NCBI RefSeq assembly: GCF_000332295.1 | Contig: NZ_KB235930.1 | Coordinates: 2,685,395 to 2,749,394, forward strand | Length of the DNA stretch: 64,000 nt | Source of the DNA: Fortiea contorta PCC 7126 | Lineage (GTDB): Bacteria > Cyanobacteriota > Cyanobacteriia > Cyanobacteriales > Nostocaceae | Reading direction: 5' to 3' | In this document: positions 36,713 through 46,871 of the stretch, piece after piece | How positions within the stretch are numbered: position 1 is the first letter of the stretch | How the letters are laid out: every line of letters starts with the position of its first letter | Made by a program: the position numbers and the translations under genes | The notes under the pieces: generated by a model | What the model was told of the DNA's origin: nothing | The model's database searches: none | What the model saw: only the letters and a program-made list of their open reading frames with translations

Positions 36713-37599
36713 TCTTTTGCTAACTCCCCCAGTCTAGTCGAATTGAATATAGCATAGACAACAAATATATTAAATAATGAATTTCTTAGGCAATGCCTAG
36801 AAAAGATCACAAGAATTAAGTGATAGCAATAAGAATTTTCCCAGCAGCTATATATCTAAAGAATATAAAACTTAATGCTCAAAAACCTAAAACAATTCCA
36901 GCACCTAGTTAGAATTCCTCTAGATAATTCACTCTTGATATGGATGAGAAGATAAATTTTCCTGTGAGTTGGGTATCTTACCTGCCTGGAAAGACAAGAA
37001 ATGGGTGAGACCCCTATCCCACAAGAGTTTGCTGATACACTATTGTCAACTCTCCCACTACTAACAAGCTCTGCATGAAGATGCGGTGAATTAATGTCTG
37101 TTTTGCTCAGTCAGATTTTGCAAGAAAATACTGATGTGATTGTCCTGTACGTTGAATTCTGTCCTTGCATTTTCATGGTTTTAGTAGTAAAAATTTAACC
37201 AAAGCTGGGATGAGATTTGACTAACAGCAGCCTAAAATGTGGAGAAACTGTGAATCCTTGATAAAAATGCTGGAAAGTTTCCGGCCTCACTAACCAAACT
37301 ACGGTAAACATGAACATAAATCATTCAGCACTATACACGTACGAAGTGAAGCTGCAAATTTGGAACTATTCCTGAAAACAGACGATCTTAGGAGTAGTCA
37401 TAGGCAGTAAATTCACTCAAATAGACAAAACGATATACAATCAACCAATGTTTTGTAGCCTGAGAGCGAGCCAATCCACTAAAATATTGAATCTTTGCTC
37501 AAATGAGTTGTAATTGTCCCCATCTGCTTTTGATCCCCGTTCCTATAAAATGACTAGGCATAACCTCAAATCTCCAAACTGCTTTTGACTGCAACGCCC
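36713..37599. other. Long intergenic region, nothing recognised
   Basis: About 890 bases between divergently transcribed genes. No convincing frame, repeat family or RNA fold was recognised. A short inverted repeat GGGTGAGACCC occurs near 37004. It must contain the promoters of the kinase and permease genes. Confidence 0.4.
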
Positions 37600-38655
37600 A
37601 TGAATCAACTGAACAATGGTTTCACTCTATTTTTGAGTCTGCTAGTCGAGGCGATACCGTTTCTGCTGCTGGGGGTGTTATTCTCCAGTTTGCTGCTGTT
37701 TTTTGTGGATGAGCGCAAATTGGTAGAAAGAATGCCCAAAAACCCCCTGTTGGGTGCTTTTGTTGGCAGTACGATCGGCTTTTTGTTCCCAGTGTGTGAG
37801 TGTGGTAATGTACCAGTGGCGCGGCGGTTACTCATGCAGGGAGTACCCACACCAGTAGCAATTGGTTTTTTGCTAGCAGCGCCGACAATTAACCCCATTG
37901 TGATTTGGGCTACTTGGACGGCGTTTCGAGATCAACCAGAAATAGTGATTTTGCGTGTTGTATTTTCGCTTTTGATTGCTACAATTATTGGCTTTGTTTT
38001 TAGTTTTCAGAAAGACTTAAGTCCCATTGTCCAACCAGCGATCGCTCGTTATCTCAAGTTTAATCCTCCCCCGCAGCCAGAACAAAAAGGACGCGGAAGA
38101 CGCCCAGCACTAACTAAAGATTCTCCAACATCTAATTTATTGAAATCTGGGACTTATATCTTAGGAGGAAAACCCGGTTTAAGGACGCGGATGGATAGTA
38201 ATCTCATACAAGAGAATTCTCCATCAACTACCCCTAATAAGTCACTCAAGGAGAAACTGCGTCTACTACTGGATAATATTATTCAAGAGTTACGAGAATT
38301 AGGAGCAGTCATGGTGATTGGTAGTGCGATCGCCGCTGCAATTCAAGTTTTAGCACCCCGCGAATTGATTCTCAGCCTCGGTGCTGGCCCTATTAGCTCT
38401 ATTGTTGCCATGCTGATCCTAGCAGCGGTAGTGTCTATTTGTTCTACAGTCGATTCATTTTTCGCTTTATCTTTTGCCTCGACTTTTACTAGCGGTTCTT
38501 TATTAGCCTTCCTCGTATTCGGCCCCATGATTGACATCAAAGGTGTGGGTTTGATGTTATCAATCTTTAAAGCCAAAGCTTTATTTTATTTGTTTGCTTT
38601 AGCCGGGCTATTAACATTTTTGTTCACTTTATTTGTGAATTTGCACATCATCTAA
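37600..38655 (+). CDS. Permease of the UPF0718/DUF318 family (YcgR-like)
   Basis: A 351-aa membrane protein with two groups of helices (residues about 10-150 and 230-350) joined by a long polar loop. The motif PVCECGNVPVARRL and APTINPIVI in the first half and STVDSFFALSFA in the second are family marks. In other bacteria this gene pairs with the TIGR03943/DUF1980 protein that follows here; the pair is Zur-regulated in Bacillus and has been linked to zinc. No Zur box was recognised upstream. ATG at 37600 preferred; TTG at 37585 in frame. Confidence 0.82.
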   Translation: MNQLNNGFTLFLSLLVEAIPFLLLGVLFSSLLLFFVDERKLVERMPKNPLLGAFVGSTIGFLFPVCECGNVPVARRLLMQGVPTPVAIGFLLAAPTINPIVIWATWTAFRDQPEIVILRVVFSLLIATIIGFVFSFQKDLSPIVQPAIARYLKFNPPPQPEQKGRGRRPALTKDSPTSNLLKSGTYILGGKPGLRTRMDSNLIQENSPSTTPNKSLKEKLRLLLDNIIQELRELGAVMVIGSAIAAAIQVLAPRELILSLGAGPISSIVAMLILAAVVSICSTVDSFFALSFASTFTSGSLLAFLVFGPMIDIKGVGLMLSIFKAKALFYLFALAGLLTFLFTLFVNLHII

Positions 38656-38738
38656 TACCTTCTCCAAGGTAACAGGCAATTGGGAATGGGCAACAGAGAA
38701 ATTCCCATGAACTTTTGACTATTCAGGTTCTAGTAAAT

Positions 38739-39512
38739 ATGACCTCAAATTCAAATTCTCGACCGAAAAAGCAACATCCTTTTCTACCTTGGCTAGATGT
38801 ATTGGCGGTGACAGCTTGGGGAATTTTAATTCTCAAACACTGGTTCACAGGAAAACTCAATTTATTGATTCACCCTGATTACTTTTGGTTAGCAAATTTG
38901 GGTGCTGTGGGCTTGCTCATCATCGGTTTTTTTAAAGCCAAACAACTTTGGCGACAACGGCGTCAAGATGATGTACCCAGCGCTTTACACATCAATGTTT
39001 TTCCCCCTGGTTGGGGTAGCAGCTTGTTACTGACAGCAGCAATTTTGGGTTTCATCATTACACCCCAAGTCTTCGCCAGTGATAAAGCACTCCAACGCGG
39101 TGTCACCGACTCATTAGGAACCGCACGCCTTAAACCCCAAGCCTTTCGGGCTAATGTCCGCCCAGAAGAGCGATCGCTTGTAGACTGGGTACGCACCGTC
39201 AGTGTCTATCCAGAACCAGATGCATATACAGGACAAAAAGTCAAGGTAAGCGGTTTTGTGATTCATCCACCAAATCTAGGTCAAGAATATTTATTTCTAG
39301 CGCGATTTGTGCTCACATGCTGCGCCGCAGACGTCTACCCCGTCGGCTTACCAGTCAAACTCTCAGGCGATCGCACTCAGTATCCTCCCGACACTTGGTT
39401 AGAAATTGAAGGAAAAATGGTCACAGAAAATTTATCAGGTAAACGCCAACTCACCATCGCCGCTACCTCCCTACAAAAAATCCCCCAACCCAAAGATCCT
39501 TATGTTTATTAG
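38739..39512 (+). CDS. TIGR03943/DUF1980 family protein (YcgQ-like)
   Basis: A 257-aa protein with two or three N-terminal membrane helices (WLDVLAVTAWGILIL, LANLGAVGLLIIGFF, LLLTAAILGFIIT) and an outside-facing C-terminal domain holding VSGFVIHPPNLGQEYLFLAR and the conserved FVLTCCAADVYPVGL with a Cys pair. It is the standard partner of the UPF0718 permease, 83 bases upstream. The ATG at 38739 is preferred over a TTG at 38715. Confidence 0.82.
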   Translation: MTSNSNSRPKKQHPFLPWLDVLAVTAWGILILKHWFTGKLNLLIHPDYFWLANLGAVGLLIIGFFKAKQLWRQRRQDDVPSALHINVFPPGWGSSLLLTAAILGFIITPQVFASDKALQRGVTDSLGTARLKPQAFRANVRPEERSLVDWVRTVSVYPEPDAYTGQKVKVSGFVIHPPNLGQEYLFLARFVLTCCAADVYPVGLPVKLSGDRTQYPPDTWLEIEGKMVTENLSGKRQLTIAATSLQKIPQPKDPYVY

Positions 39513-39651
39513 GATTTAGGGTCTTGAGTAAGATAATTATCCATTAAGTACCCAAACAGAATTAATTACATATACTGTTTTTTGTTCCCTATTCCCTGTT
39601 CCCTCTCTCCACAAATGAATTTAATTTTGTCCGACTAGTTACCAATAACAA

Positions 39652-41154
39652 ATGACAAAATTTAAACTATCGATCCAACCACTAGATCGCGTGGCGATCG
39701 CACTCATGCTGTTGCTGAGTTTGTTAATTGGTTTAATGATCTGGCAAGGTGATGTAGTTAAGCCTAGTGTCCGTAATTTTACTTGGCAGAATCAACAAAT
39801 TGGGGCTGAAGATAACTCCTTCACCCTCACCTTTAGCCGCCCAATGGATATCAAAAGTGTAGAAGATAACTTAAAAATTGAGCCGCCATTGGCAGGAAAA
39901 ATCAGTTGGGCGGGTCGGCGGATGGTTTATACACTAGTGACCCCAGCACCATACGGCACGAATTATAAATTACAGTTGCAAGGAGCAAAAGACCAGTTTG
40001 CCGCCAAAGAAGGCACAAATAGAGCCTCGCAACCGTTTACAGGTAGCTTTCAAACACGCGATCGCGTCATCCTTTATATAGGAGCCGAGAAAGAAAACCA
40101 AGGACAGTTAGTGCTCTACAACCTCACCCAAGAGCAAAAAAAGGTACTCACGCCCAAAGACCTAACTGTCATGGACTTCGAGCCGTTTCCTAATGGCGAA
40201 AAAATTATCTATTCAGCACGCACCGCTAGCAGCCAAGATTTACTGTCGGCACAGTTGTATACAGTCACCACAGGTATTAAGAGCAAATCTGGTCAACAAA
40301 CAGAGCCATCCGGCAGAGTTGACCTAATTTTAGATAACAAAGACTATCAAAACCTCAAATTTGACCTCTCACCCGACGGACAGACAATCGTTGTCCAGCG
40401 GGGAAACAAATCAAATCCTAGTGACTTTGGGCTGTGGTTTATGCCCGCAACCAGCGACCAAACAGGTGAAAAACCAATACCTAAGCGGCTGAATAGTCAA
40501 CCAGGGGGAGATTTTACGATCACTCCTGATAGCAAAGCAGTAGCCGTTGCCCAAGGACAAGGAGCCGCTATCTTACCCATAGACAGTAATACTAGTCAAC
40601 CCTTAGATTTTCTTCCCCAGTTTGGATTAGTTCAGGCTTTCTCAAAAGACGGCTCCCAAGCCGCCATGGTCAAATTTAATACAGACTTCACACGAGACTT
40701 ATTTTTAGTCACAAACCAAGGCGTCAAGAAACCCTTATTAAAAACAACAGGCTCAATTCTCAACTGTCAGTTTGATCCGGCGTCACCTACTCTCTACTGC
40801 TTACTAACACAACTGGTATCAAAAGAACAATATATAGAACAACCTTATTTAGTAGCAATTGACTTAAAAACCGGGCAACAAAAACCTTTAATAGTCTTAC
40901 CTGTAGGCCAGCGCAATGTCCAAATGAGTTTGTCGCCAGATGGAATAGGGTTGCTATTTGACCAAGTAGTACCACAGACAAATCCCGACCCATCACTATC
41001 AAAGAATACATTACAAACAGATGATGGCGAAGCGATCGCTACTAGTAGTTTATGGCTGATGCTGCTATCACCAATTGCGGAAACACCACCCACCGAAAAC
41101 AAACCAGAAAAACTTCTACCCCTAGTGGGATTTGCACCCCGTTGGCTACCTTAA
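39652..41154 (+). CDS. Membrane-anchored protein with Ig-like and TolB-like parts
   Basis: A 500-aa protein. A single membrane helix (VAIALMLLLSLLIGLMIW, residues about 14-31) anchors a domain with the SbsA-type Ig-like pattern (NSFTLTFSRPMDIKSVEDNL, GRRMVYTLVTPAPYGTNYKL). The rest (about 140-500) has beta-propeller style repeats (KFDLSPDGQTIVVQRG, FTITPDSKAVAVAQG, QMSLSPDGIGLLFDQV). No enzyme motif is seen. The start codon lies within a CCAATAACAAATGAC heptamer-like string. Confidence 0.72.
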   Translation: MTKFKLSIQPLDRVAIALMLLLSLLIGLMIWQGDVVKPSVRNFTWQNQQIGAEDNSFTLTFSRPMDIKSVEDNLKIEPPLAGKISWAGRRMVYTLVTPAPYGTNYKLQLQGAKDQFAAKEGTNRASQPFTGSFQTRDRVILYIGAEKENQGQLVLYNLTQEQKKVLTPKDLTVMDFEPFPNGEKIIYSARTASSQDLLSAQLYTVTTGIKSKSGQQTEPSGRVDLILDNKDYQNLKFDLSPDGQTIVVQRGNKSNPSDFGLWFMPATSDQTGEKPIPKRLNSQPGGDFTITPDSKAVAVAQGQGAAILPIDSNTSQPLDFLPQFGLVQAFSKDGSQAAMVKFNTDFTRDLFLVTNQGVKKPLLKTTGSILNCQFDPASPTLYCLLTQLVSKEQYIEQPYLVAIDLKTGQQKPLIVLPVGQRNVQMSLSPDGIGLLFDQVVPQTNPDPSLSKNTLQTDDGEAIATSSLWLMLLSPIAETPPTENKPEKLLPLVGFAPRWLP

Positions 41155-41590
41155 AAGGGAATAGGGATTAGGAAACTGTCGCATCTTTGGATAAAGCACA
41201 GAAAATCAAAAGCGCACATTTGTTTTCTCAACCATAGCCCCTATTTTTCACCAAATCCTTGATATGAAGCGCTTTTTGGCATCATCTTCAGATTGGCGAG
41301 AAAGTGTAATGTAATGTTATAACGTCATCAGTTCTAGACGCAAAATGGGGAATACTGATCAGTAACTCAATTATTGCCAACCATGTATGTGTAGCAAAGA
41401 TTATTGAAACTAGTACTACTCATCCTCAGACAGAGTTACACTTGGCTTCTAGAGTGAAACTAACTACAGACAAAGCCAGGGAATTCTCAAGTTTTCCCAA
41501 ACTACTGACGTCAACCCTGGACAAACACAGTTGATCAGCAATGCTAAGGCCAGCACTGCTGAATATTTTTAAGCAGGTGAGTCAAAAGTG
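41155..41590. other. Intergenic region, nothing recognised
   Basis: About 435 bases between two genes on the same strand. No gene, repeat or clear regulatory motif was recognised. Confidence 0.4.
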
Positions 41591-43072
41591 ATGAATGACG
41601 CTGACGCCTCCAATCAAGGGGCTTTTATGGAATCTCCCAACTCTGCTAACTTGCCATCACCAGAGCAAGCAAGTTGTCCGTTTTATGCAGTTGCGCCTCA
41701 TGAAATTTTGGCAATCCCCAAATTGCCACTCCTGCAACCAGCTAAGGATAAGCCGCACACGACCGAAGTTCCAAAACTGTCAGAAAATACCACCACCCAA
41801 GACTGGATAGCGGAGCCTGAGCGCGACAAGCAAGCACTAATTGACACCGAATTTCAACAGTTGCTGGCATTGAATGAAGAATTACGTTCAGCCAATAATG
41901 CCTTATATGAGCAAGTAGAGCAACTCAAAGGTGACTTAACAGAGTCAGAAAAAGCTTTACAGTGGCATAAAAGGCGCTCCAGCATTACTGAGTCCATGCT
42001 CAATCAACAAACTCAGGAACTCGCTGCAGCTCAAGAACAAATACAGTCTTTATTTCAACAACTAGAAACTGCAGGGCAAACCATCCAACGTCAGGAAAGT
42101 TCCATCGAAACTCATAAAAGCCAATTACAAATCAGCCAGCAACGAGTTGCTCAGTTGGAACGGGAATGTGCCATCTTACAAACTAACTATACTGAACAAT
42201 CTCAACATCTATCACAAGCAGAAATTGCTGGTCGAGAGATGCGGACTCGACTCATGCGACAACAACGCCAGACCCTACAATATAAAGCGGCTCTGGAAAA
42301 ATGTCTAGAATCACCAGTTCCCGGTGCTGACTTTACAGAAGATTATCCCCAGCAAACCAGACAAACAAGATTTTCTAGAAAAGCTCGTTCTCTGTTTCCC
42401 AACGCTCAACCAATTAAACCATGGTCGGGAGAGCCGGACTTTTTGAATGATAATTTAGAAAATTTCTGGGAACAAGGAGCAACAGAGTCCGGATTTTCAA
42501 ACAATGAACCGATTTTCACTCCATCATCGCCCTGGGATTGGCCCCATCGAGAAACTACACCGATACAGCCAATACCAACAACCGAGGAGGTTCCCACTAC
42601 ACCACCAACGGTTTCATCTGTGGAGTCATCCACTATTGATGAGCAACTCGATACTCTCATCCAAATGTTTTTTGCTTCCCAGTCTGCGCCACCACCAGTT
42701 ACAGAACCTAATTTAGAAAATCATCAGGCTAGTGATGCGGTGGTTTGGGAAACCTTAGCTACAACCATCACTGACTATCAAGAACCAGAAGCACAAACAC
42801 AGCCGTGGATGGAAGACATCACCCCACCAATAGCTGCCGACCCACCACATACACAGACAAATTTGTCAACTGAAAATGAGGATTATTGGTCAGAAATTGC
42901 CCAATTAAATCAGGGAGAATTTTCGCCTATAGATTTATCTCAGGATTTATTGGGCGATCTCCATCTCGATACTCAATCGCCCTCACCAGTAGTTTATCCC
43001 CAACGTCCACCAAAAGGGCGAAAAACTTTAGCATCGGTGGAATTGCCTAATTTTCGACAAAATAGTCAATAG
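41591..43072 (+). CDS. Coiled-coil protein of unknown function
   Basis: A 493-aa, Gln- and Glu-rich soluble protein. Residues about 75-245 form a long coiled coil (FQQLLALNEELRSANNALYE, RVAQLERECAIL). The C-terminal half is Pro/Thr-rich and probably disordered, ending in a basic RPPKGRKTLASVELPNFRQ. No catalytic motif is seen. A GTG one codon earlier (41588) is also possible. The stop codon lies in a perfect inverted repeat shared with the convergent gene. Confidence 0.75.
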   Translation: MNDADASNQGAFMESPNSANLPSPEQASCPFYAVAPHEILAIPKLPLLQPAKDKPHTTEVPKLSENTTTQDWIAEPERDKQALIDTEFQQLLALNEELRSANNALYEQVEQLKGDLTESEKALQWHKRRSSITESMLNQQTQELAAAQEQIQSLFQQLETAGQTIQRQESSIETHKSQLQISQQRVAQLERECAILQTNYTEQSQHLSQAEIAGREMRTRLMRQQRQTLQYKAALEKCLESPVPGADFTEDYPQQTRQTRFSRKARSLFPNAQPIKPWSGEPDFLNDNLENFWEQGATESGFSNNEPIFTPSSPWDWPHRETTPIQPIPTTEEVPTTPPTVSSVESSTIDEQLDTLIQMFFASQSAPPPVTEPNLENHQASDAVVWETLATTITDYQEPEAQTQPWMEDITPPIAADPPHTQTNLSTENEDYWSEIAQLNQGEFSPIDLSQDLLGDLHLDTQSPSPVVYPQRPPKGRKTLASVELPNFRQNSQ

Positions 43073-43110
43073 GGCATTTGGCATTGATCCATGCCAAATG
43101 CCCTATTGAC
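43065..43110. terminator. Bidirectional terminator, perfect 20-bp stem
   Basis: GTCAATAGGGCATTTGGCAT (43065-43084) is the exact inverse of 43091-43110, with loop TGATCC. The stop codon of the coiled-coil gene lies in the left arm, and that of the convergent lycopene cyclase gene begins on the last base of the right arm. It should serve both transcripts. Confidence 0.7.
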
Positions 43111-45194
43111 TAATTAAGAATTCTACTAGCTGGCGATTCCTGAATCGTGGCTTCGGAGTTGGCTTTGATTAACTGATTGCGGGGACGAGGTTTGCCGGTG
43201 CTGATAGCATAGTTAATCACTGACAATCGCAACCACAATGCCGGATAGCGGGGTTCTAACCAGGGATTTAGCCACCGCAAACAGCGCGGGAACCATCTAC
43301 CCAATAAAGCACTAACCAGGGCATGAAGACAGAAGTTAAAATAGTTACCCAACCACCGGACTAAATCTTTAGCTCCCGCCAGTTGCCAAATCCACCAAAT
43401 TAAGGCGGGGTTTCTGCGCGCCGCCTTGAGTGCTAACCGATTAAAAGTTAACCAGTCGCATCTATCCTTAATGAAATTATCTGGTACCTCTGGGGGTTCG
43501 TCTGCCAACAAACCAAAGAAGGTGTTTAACATGGCATTAATCCGCTGGGGAGGCAAAAACTGGCCTGTGGGAACCATCATTCCTTTGGAAAATAGCCAAG
43601 TGACTGAGACGTTACTTTGGTAAGCCCGAATTTGGTTCAAGTGGCTAAAACTTAGCAGGTTATGCTTGAGAGCAATATCTAAGAGTTTTGTTAAGCGCTC
43701 TAAGTTACGTACTAGGGAACCAAAACCAGTAAAGACAAGGGGAGATTGCAATGATGCCGCATCACCGATCGCAATTAATCTATCAAAAGCCACTGTGCGA
43801 TCGCTACTACTCACACTAAAATGTCCTGGTATGTAGCCAAATGTCGGTTTTCTCCACACCAGTTGATCTAAATCGCAGCGGCGATACTCTGGCAAAATCG
43901 AGAAAAAGTCTTCATACATCTCTAGCAAGGAACCAGGATTTTCGGGATTGACTTCATGGTAATGGAATAAATAAATCGTCAGTTCTTCACCGACACTGGG
44001 GAATAATTCCCAAATTAACTGTCTACCCCGTGAAATATCGCCATGACTATAAAGCACATCCCCAAACTGTGAGTCCCACACCCCAGGTGCAAACCCTTTC
44101 TCAATCACCGCCCCCACTGTGGGACAGACGCTATCAAAAGCCCTTCCACCGTTTAATTGCCAAGCAATCGGGGAAGCGGTGCCCATCGCATCCAGTAATA
44201 GTCTGCCACTGATGAGTTTCTCAACTTGACTAGGTAAATGCTTGACTTTAACGATAACTTGTGTATCATCTATATCAGCCTGAATAAACTCCGTCTCATC
44301 CCAGATTTCACCACCTGCAGCGCGGATCTTTTGTCCGCACAGTTGCAGCCACTTTTCAGAATCTAGGGCGATGTTGAGCACTGTTGGTGTGTGGAGAATA
44401 GGCGATCTCAATTTAGCAGGATTATTGCCATCAAAAAATTTATTAAAACCGTCTTTGTACTCCCGTGCAATTACGGTTTCCAGTTCAGCGCTAGTTACCA
44501 AACCCAGATTAATCAAGCTTTGCAGTTCATCACGAGAAATATTCCACTCTCGATTCATTCGCCCAAATGGTAGGCGTTCCACCAGCAGTACCTTATATCC
44601 CAGCTTCGCCATGACGGCTGCATGAATTGCACCCAGCGCCCCACCGATATAGATGATGTCATAGTGAGGATTTTCTTTTCCCGAGCTTTTGTTACCAGAA
44701 AATATTACCTGACGCGGTTGCTGGGGGTGACGCACTCCCTGGCGCCATCTTTTTTCCCACCAGTAAACGCGCTGTAAGTGATATTCTCCATTGGGCATTT
44801 TCTGAAAATACTTGACACTCAGCGGGTAATCAGCTTCTAAAGCGGCAAATATCGATTGCTGGGATAAGTCAATTTCTGGAGGTTCTGGATAGTGGTGAGG
44901 AAAACGACTTCTAATTTTAGTAGTCAAATGCTGTAAAATTTGTTTTTCTTGCACAAAAGGTTGTTCTGTCCAACGAAAAACTTTCAAATAAGTGGTACGC
45001 TGCACTGACCAGACAAAAACCACTAGTTCCGAAATAGCTGCATCAGATTTTGTAGTCTCAGCAGATATTTTCAGGCGAAAGCCTTCTGGCGTTAGCAGTT
45101 TTTCCCCAATTTTGGGGTCAAAATCTGTCTGTAGCCAATGGCATACAGCTGCACTATCGGGGGTTGGAACTTCTAAATAGAGTATTTCTTTCAT
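43110..45194 (-). CDS. Lycopene cyclase of the CruA/CruP family
   Basis: A 694-aa FAD-dependent enzyme of carotenoid synthesis; CruA-type enzymes close the rings of lycopene, and the paralogue CruP is thought to act in stress. An N-terminal extension of about 180 residues precedes the dinucleotide motif DIIYIGGALGAIHAAVMAKL, then LLVERLPFGRMNREWNISRD, DAMGTASPIAW and IAIGDAASLQSPLVFTGFG. The length and the modified GGALG motif fit this family. Which of the two paralogues it is could not be settled. It is transcribed away from a small conserved gene at 45355. Confidence 0.82.
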   Translation of the reverse strand: MKEILYLEVPTPDSAAVCHWLQTDFDPKIGEKLLTPEGFRLKISAETTKSDAAISELVVFVWSVQRTTYLKVFRWTEQPFVQEKQILQHLTTKIRSRFPHHYPEPPEIDLSQQSIFAALEADYPLSVKYFQKMPNGEYHLQRVYWWEKRWRQGVRHPQQPRQVIFSGNKSSGKENPHYDIIYIGGALGAIHAAVMAKLGYKVLLVERLPFGRMNREWNISRDELQSLINLGLVTSAELETVIAREYKDGFNKFFDGNNPAKLRSPILHTPTVLNIALDSEKWLQLCGQKIRAAGGEIWDETEFIQADIDDTQVIVKVKHLPSQVEKLISGRLLLDAMGTASPIAWQLNGGRAFDSVCPTVGAVIEKGFAPGVWDSQFGDVLYSHGDISRGRQLIWELFPSVGEELTIYLFHYHEVNPENPGSLLEMYEDFFSILPEYRRCDLDQLVWRKPTFGYIPGHFSVSSSDRTVAFDRLIAIGDAASLQSPLVFTGFGSLVRNLERLTKLLDIALKHNLLSFSHLNQIRAYQSNVSVTWLFSKGMMVPTGQFLPPQRINAMLNTFFGLLADEPPEVPDNFIKDRCDWLTFNRLALKAARRNPALIWWIWQLAGAKDLVRWLGNYFNFCLHALVSALLGRWFPRCLRWLNPWLEPRYPALWLRLSVINYAISTGKPRPRNQLIKANSEATIQESPASRILN

Positions 45195-45354
45195 TTTTTT
45201 CTGACAATTCCGATCAAGATACTCACTAGGACAGATTTGACGAAGGCATAAAATACGCTAAACTCCGCCCTATTAGTTGCATGAAGATTCAATGAAGAAA
45301 ATTTAATAATTTATTTAATCTATTGTTCATTTTGTATTTCTCTAAACCCACGCC

Positions 45355-45588
45355 ATGAATTATCCCATCCCAGACAGCCCCCAGGAAATGTTAGCTCTGC
45401 AACAAAAACCAGTTGATGAAGAATTAGTCGCAGCAGCGATAGCTGGAGTTGTGAGAATTGTTCGCGCCCAAGGTCAATCTTTAGAAGACCTCACCGCCCA
45501 AGTGCTAGCTGACGACCCCATGCTAAACAAGCAACAACGACGCTGGCTCAGTAAATTGGTCGCTCAAGCGTGGGAAAGTTTCTCTTAG
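45355..45588 (+). CDS. Small conserved cyanobacterial protein, unknown function
   Basis: A 77-aa, mostly helical acidic protein (MNYPIPDSPQEMLALQQKPV, then AGVVRIVRAQGQSLEDLTAQ and LLNKQQRRWLSKLV-like end). The pattern looks like a conserved cyanobacterial small protein but no function is known to me. It is divergent from the lycopene cyclase gene. Confidence 0.7.
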   Translation: MNYPIPDSPQEMLALQQKPVDEELVAAAIAGVVRIVRAQGQSLEDLTAQVLADDPMLNKQQRRWLSKLVAQAWESFS

Positions 45589-45854
45589 AAGACTTCATAA
45601 TTTGAGTGTTTTGATATTTTGGGTTGGGTGCCTCGGTGGCGCTTTTTTGGTGTGGGAGTGACTGTGGCAGAGATGGGCTAGTTTGTGGTTGCACGACTAT
45701 CTTTACCATATCAAGGTTTGGAGCTAACCTTAAACTCATTGATTTTGCATAGGAAAATTTTATCAATCTTTTGTGGGACGGGCTGAACAATTAATTATCT
45801 AATCACAAAGTTGATTTTTGGCTTGCTTGAGTGTAAAAGTTTGCCAACATCTGT

Positions 45855-46472
45855 TTACTGAGTCATTAGCTGCATTGGCCCCAAATATTTAGTTAAATAA
45901 GGCGAAAAAACTTCATAAATTAAGGTTAAAGGCTGTCCATGATGCCAAAACAAATAATGGCGACCCCAAAAGGGCCCAGCTTCTGCAAAACCTGTAGCCA
46001 ATGCAGTCGAATCACCATAGTAAAGACCTTGCACATCCCGATATAGTTCTGTGCGGAGACGCGCCAAACTAGCCCAAATTGGTAACGAACGGTTTTGTAA
46101 ATACTCATCCACATGACTAGCTTCCCACCACGAGGTAGCATAAGCCAAGCGCTGACCACTTTGAGTCCGCAGCCACACTTGACGCCGCAATCTCGGCCCT
46201 GGTACAGCCTGAATTAATTCGGGAGCAGCATCTAAATCTGTACCCACCAAGGACATGTCAATCACATCTACTTCTGTCGGTTCACCGGTGAGCAATTGTA
46301 GGTGTCGAGTTGGGGAGCCGTCACCCAAAAGCAGCAATTGCCAAGCTGGTGCTAGCTGAGTGTGGGGCAAACCTTGTTGAATCACTTTCTCCTCACCTTG
46401 CCAAATTGGGGTGAGGCGATGCCAACCTGCTGGCATCGTAAAATTATTGGTTGGCGTAAAAGTTGCAGTCAA
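45855..46472 (-). CDS. Chorismate lyase (DUF98 type), plastoquinone route
   Basis: A 205-aa protein of the DUF98/chorismate pyruvate-lyase-like family, which makes 4-hydroxybenzoate from chorismate, the head group of plastoquinone in cyanobacteria. Recognisable parts are LLLLGDGSPTRHLQLLTGEP, RRQVWLRTQSGQRLAYATSW and IWASLARLRTELYRDVQGLY. It is followed on the opposite side by CRR7, another photosynthetic electron transport gene, on the same strand. Confidence 0.83.
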   Translation of the reverse strand: MTATFTPTNNFTMPAGWHRLTPIWQGEEKVIQQGLPHTQLAPAWQLLLLGDGSPTRHLQLLTGEPTEVDVIDMSLVGTDLDAAPELIQAVPGPRLRRQVWLRTQSGQRLAYATSWWEASHVDEYLQNRSLPIWASLARLRTELYRDVQGLYYGDSTALATGFAEAGPFWGRHYLFWHHGQPLTLIYEVFSPYLTKYLGPMQLMTQ

Positions 46473-46610
46473 TGTTCTTTACAAAAGTTCACCTATTTCT
46501 ATGAAAGCATAAAAAAGACGTTGCTGAATCGTGCTGTGAATCAGGTTGTAGAAATGGAAAATTTACGTCTCTAGTACTAGCCCCAGTGCATATTCCCTTT
46601 TCCAGAAAAG

Positions 46611-46871
46611 TTATTTTTCTAACCGGACTGCATACCACTGTAAATATTGACCAGGCCCAATATCTAACTCACAACTGGTATCAATTAAATATTTGGCTTG
46701 GGCTTCCACAGTAGCAAATTTTTGTAAATCTGGCGGCAATTCTGAAAAGCTGAGTTTTTGTAGAGCTATTTTGAGCTTTTCTAATAACTCAAAGGCAGTC
46801 ATAAATTGCTCTGGTTGGTTTGTTTCTAAAACAACAAAGTTGTCTTGTTGATACATTAATGGGTCAGGCAT
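46611..46871 (-). CDS. CRR7-like protein (NDH-1 complex assembly)
   Basis: An 86-aa protein matching chlororespiratory reduction 7, needed for assembly of the plastid NDH complex and conserved in cyanobacteria. The start MPDPLMYQQDNFVVLETNQP and the ending KYLIDTSCELDIGPGQYLQW are the conserved family ends. It lies upstream of the chorismate lyase gene on the same strand, with about 140 bases between them. Confidence 0.85.
   Translation of the reverse strand: MPDPLMYQQDNFVVLETNQPEQFMTAFELLEKLKIALQKLSFSELPPDLQKFATVEAQAKYLIDTSCELDIGPGQYLQWYAVRLEK

Noticed and set aside
37281-37599. Zur box ahead of the UPF0718 permease
   Set aside because: TGAACATAAATCATTCA near 37308 has TGAA/TTCA ends but little further symmetry or match to known Zur sites.
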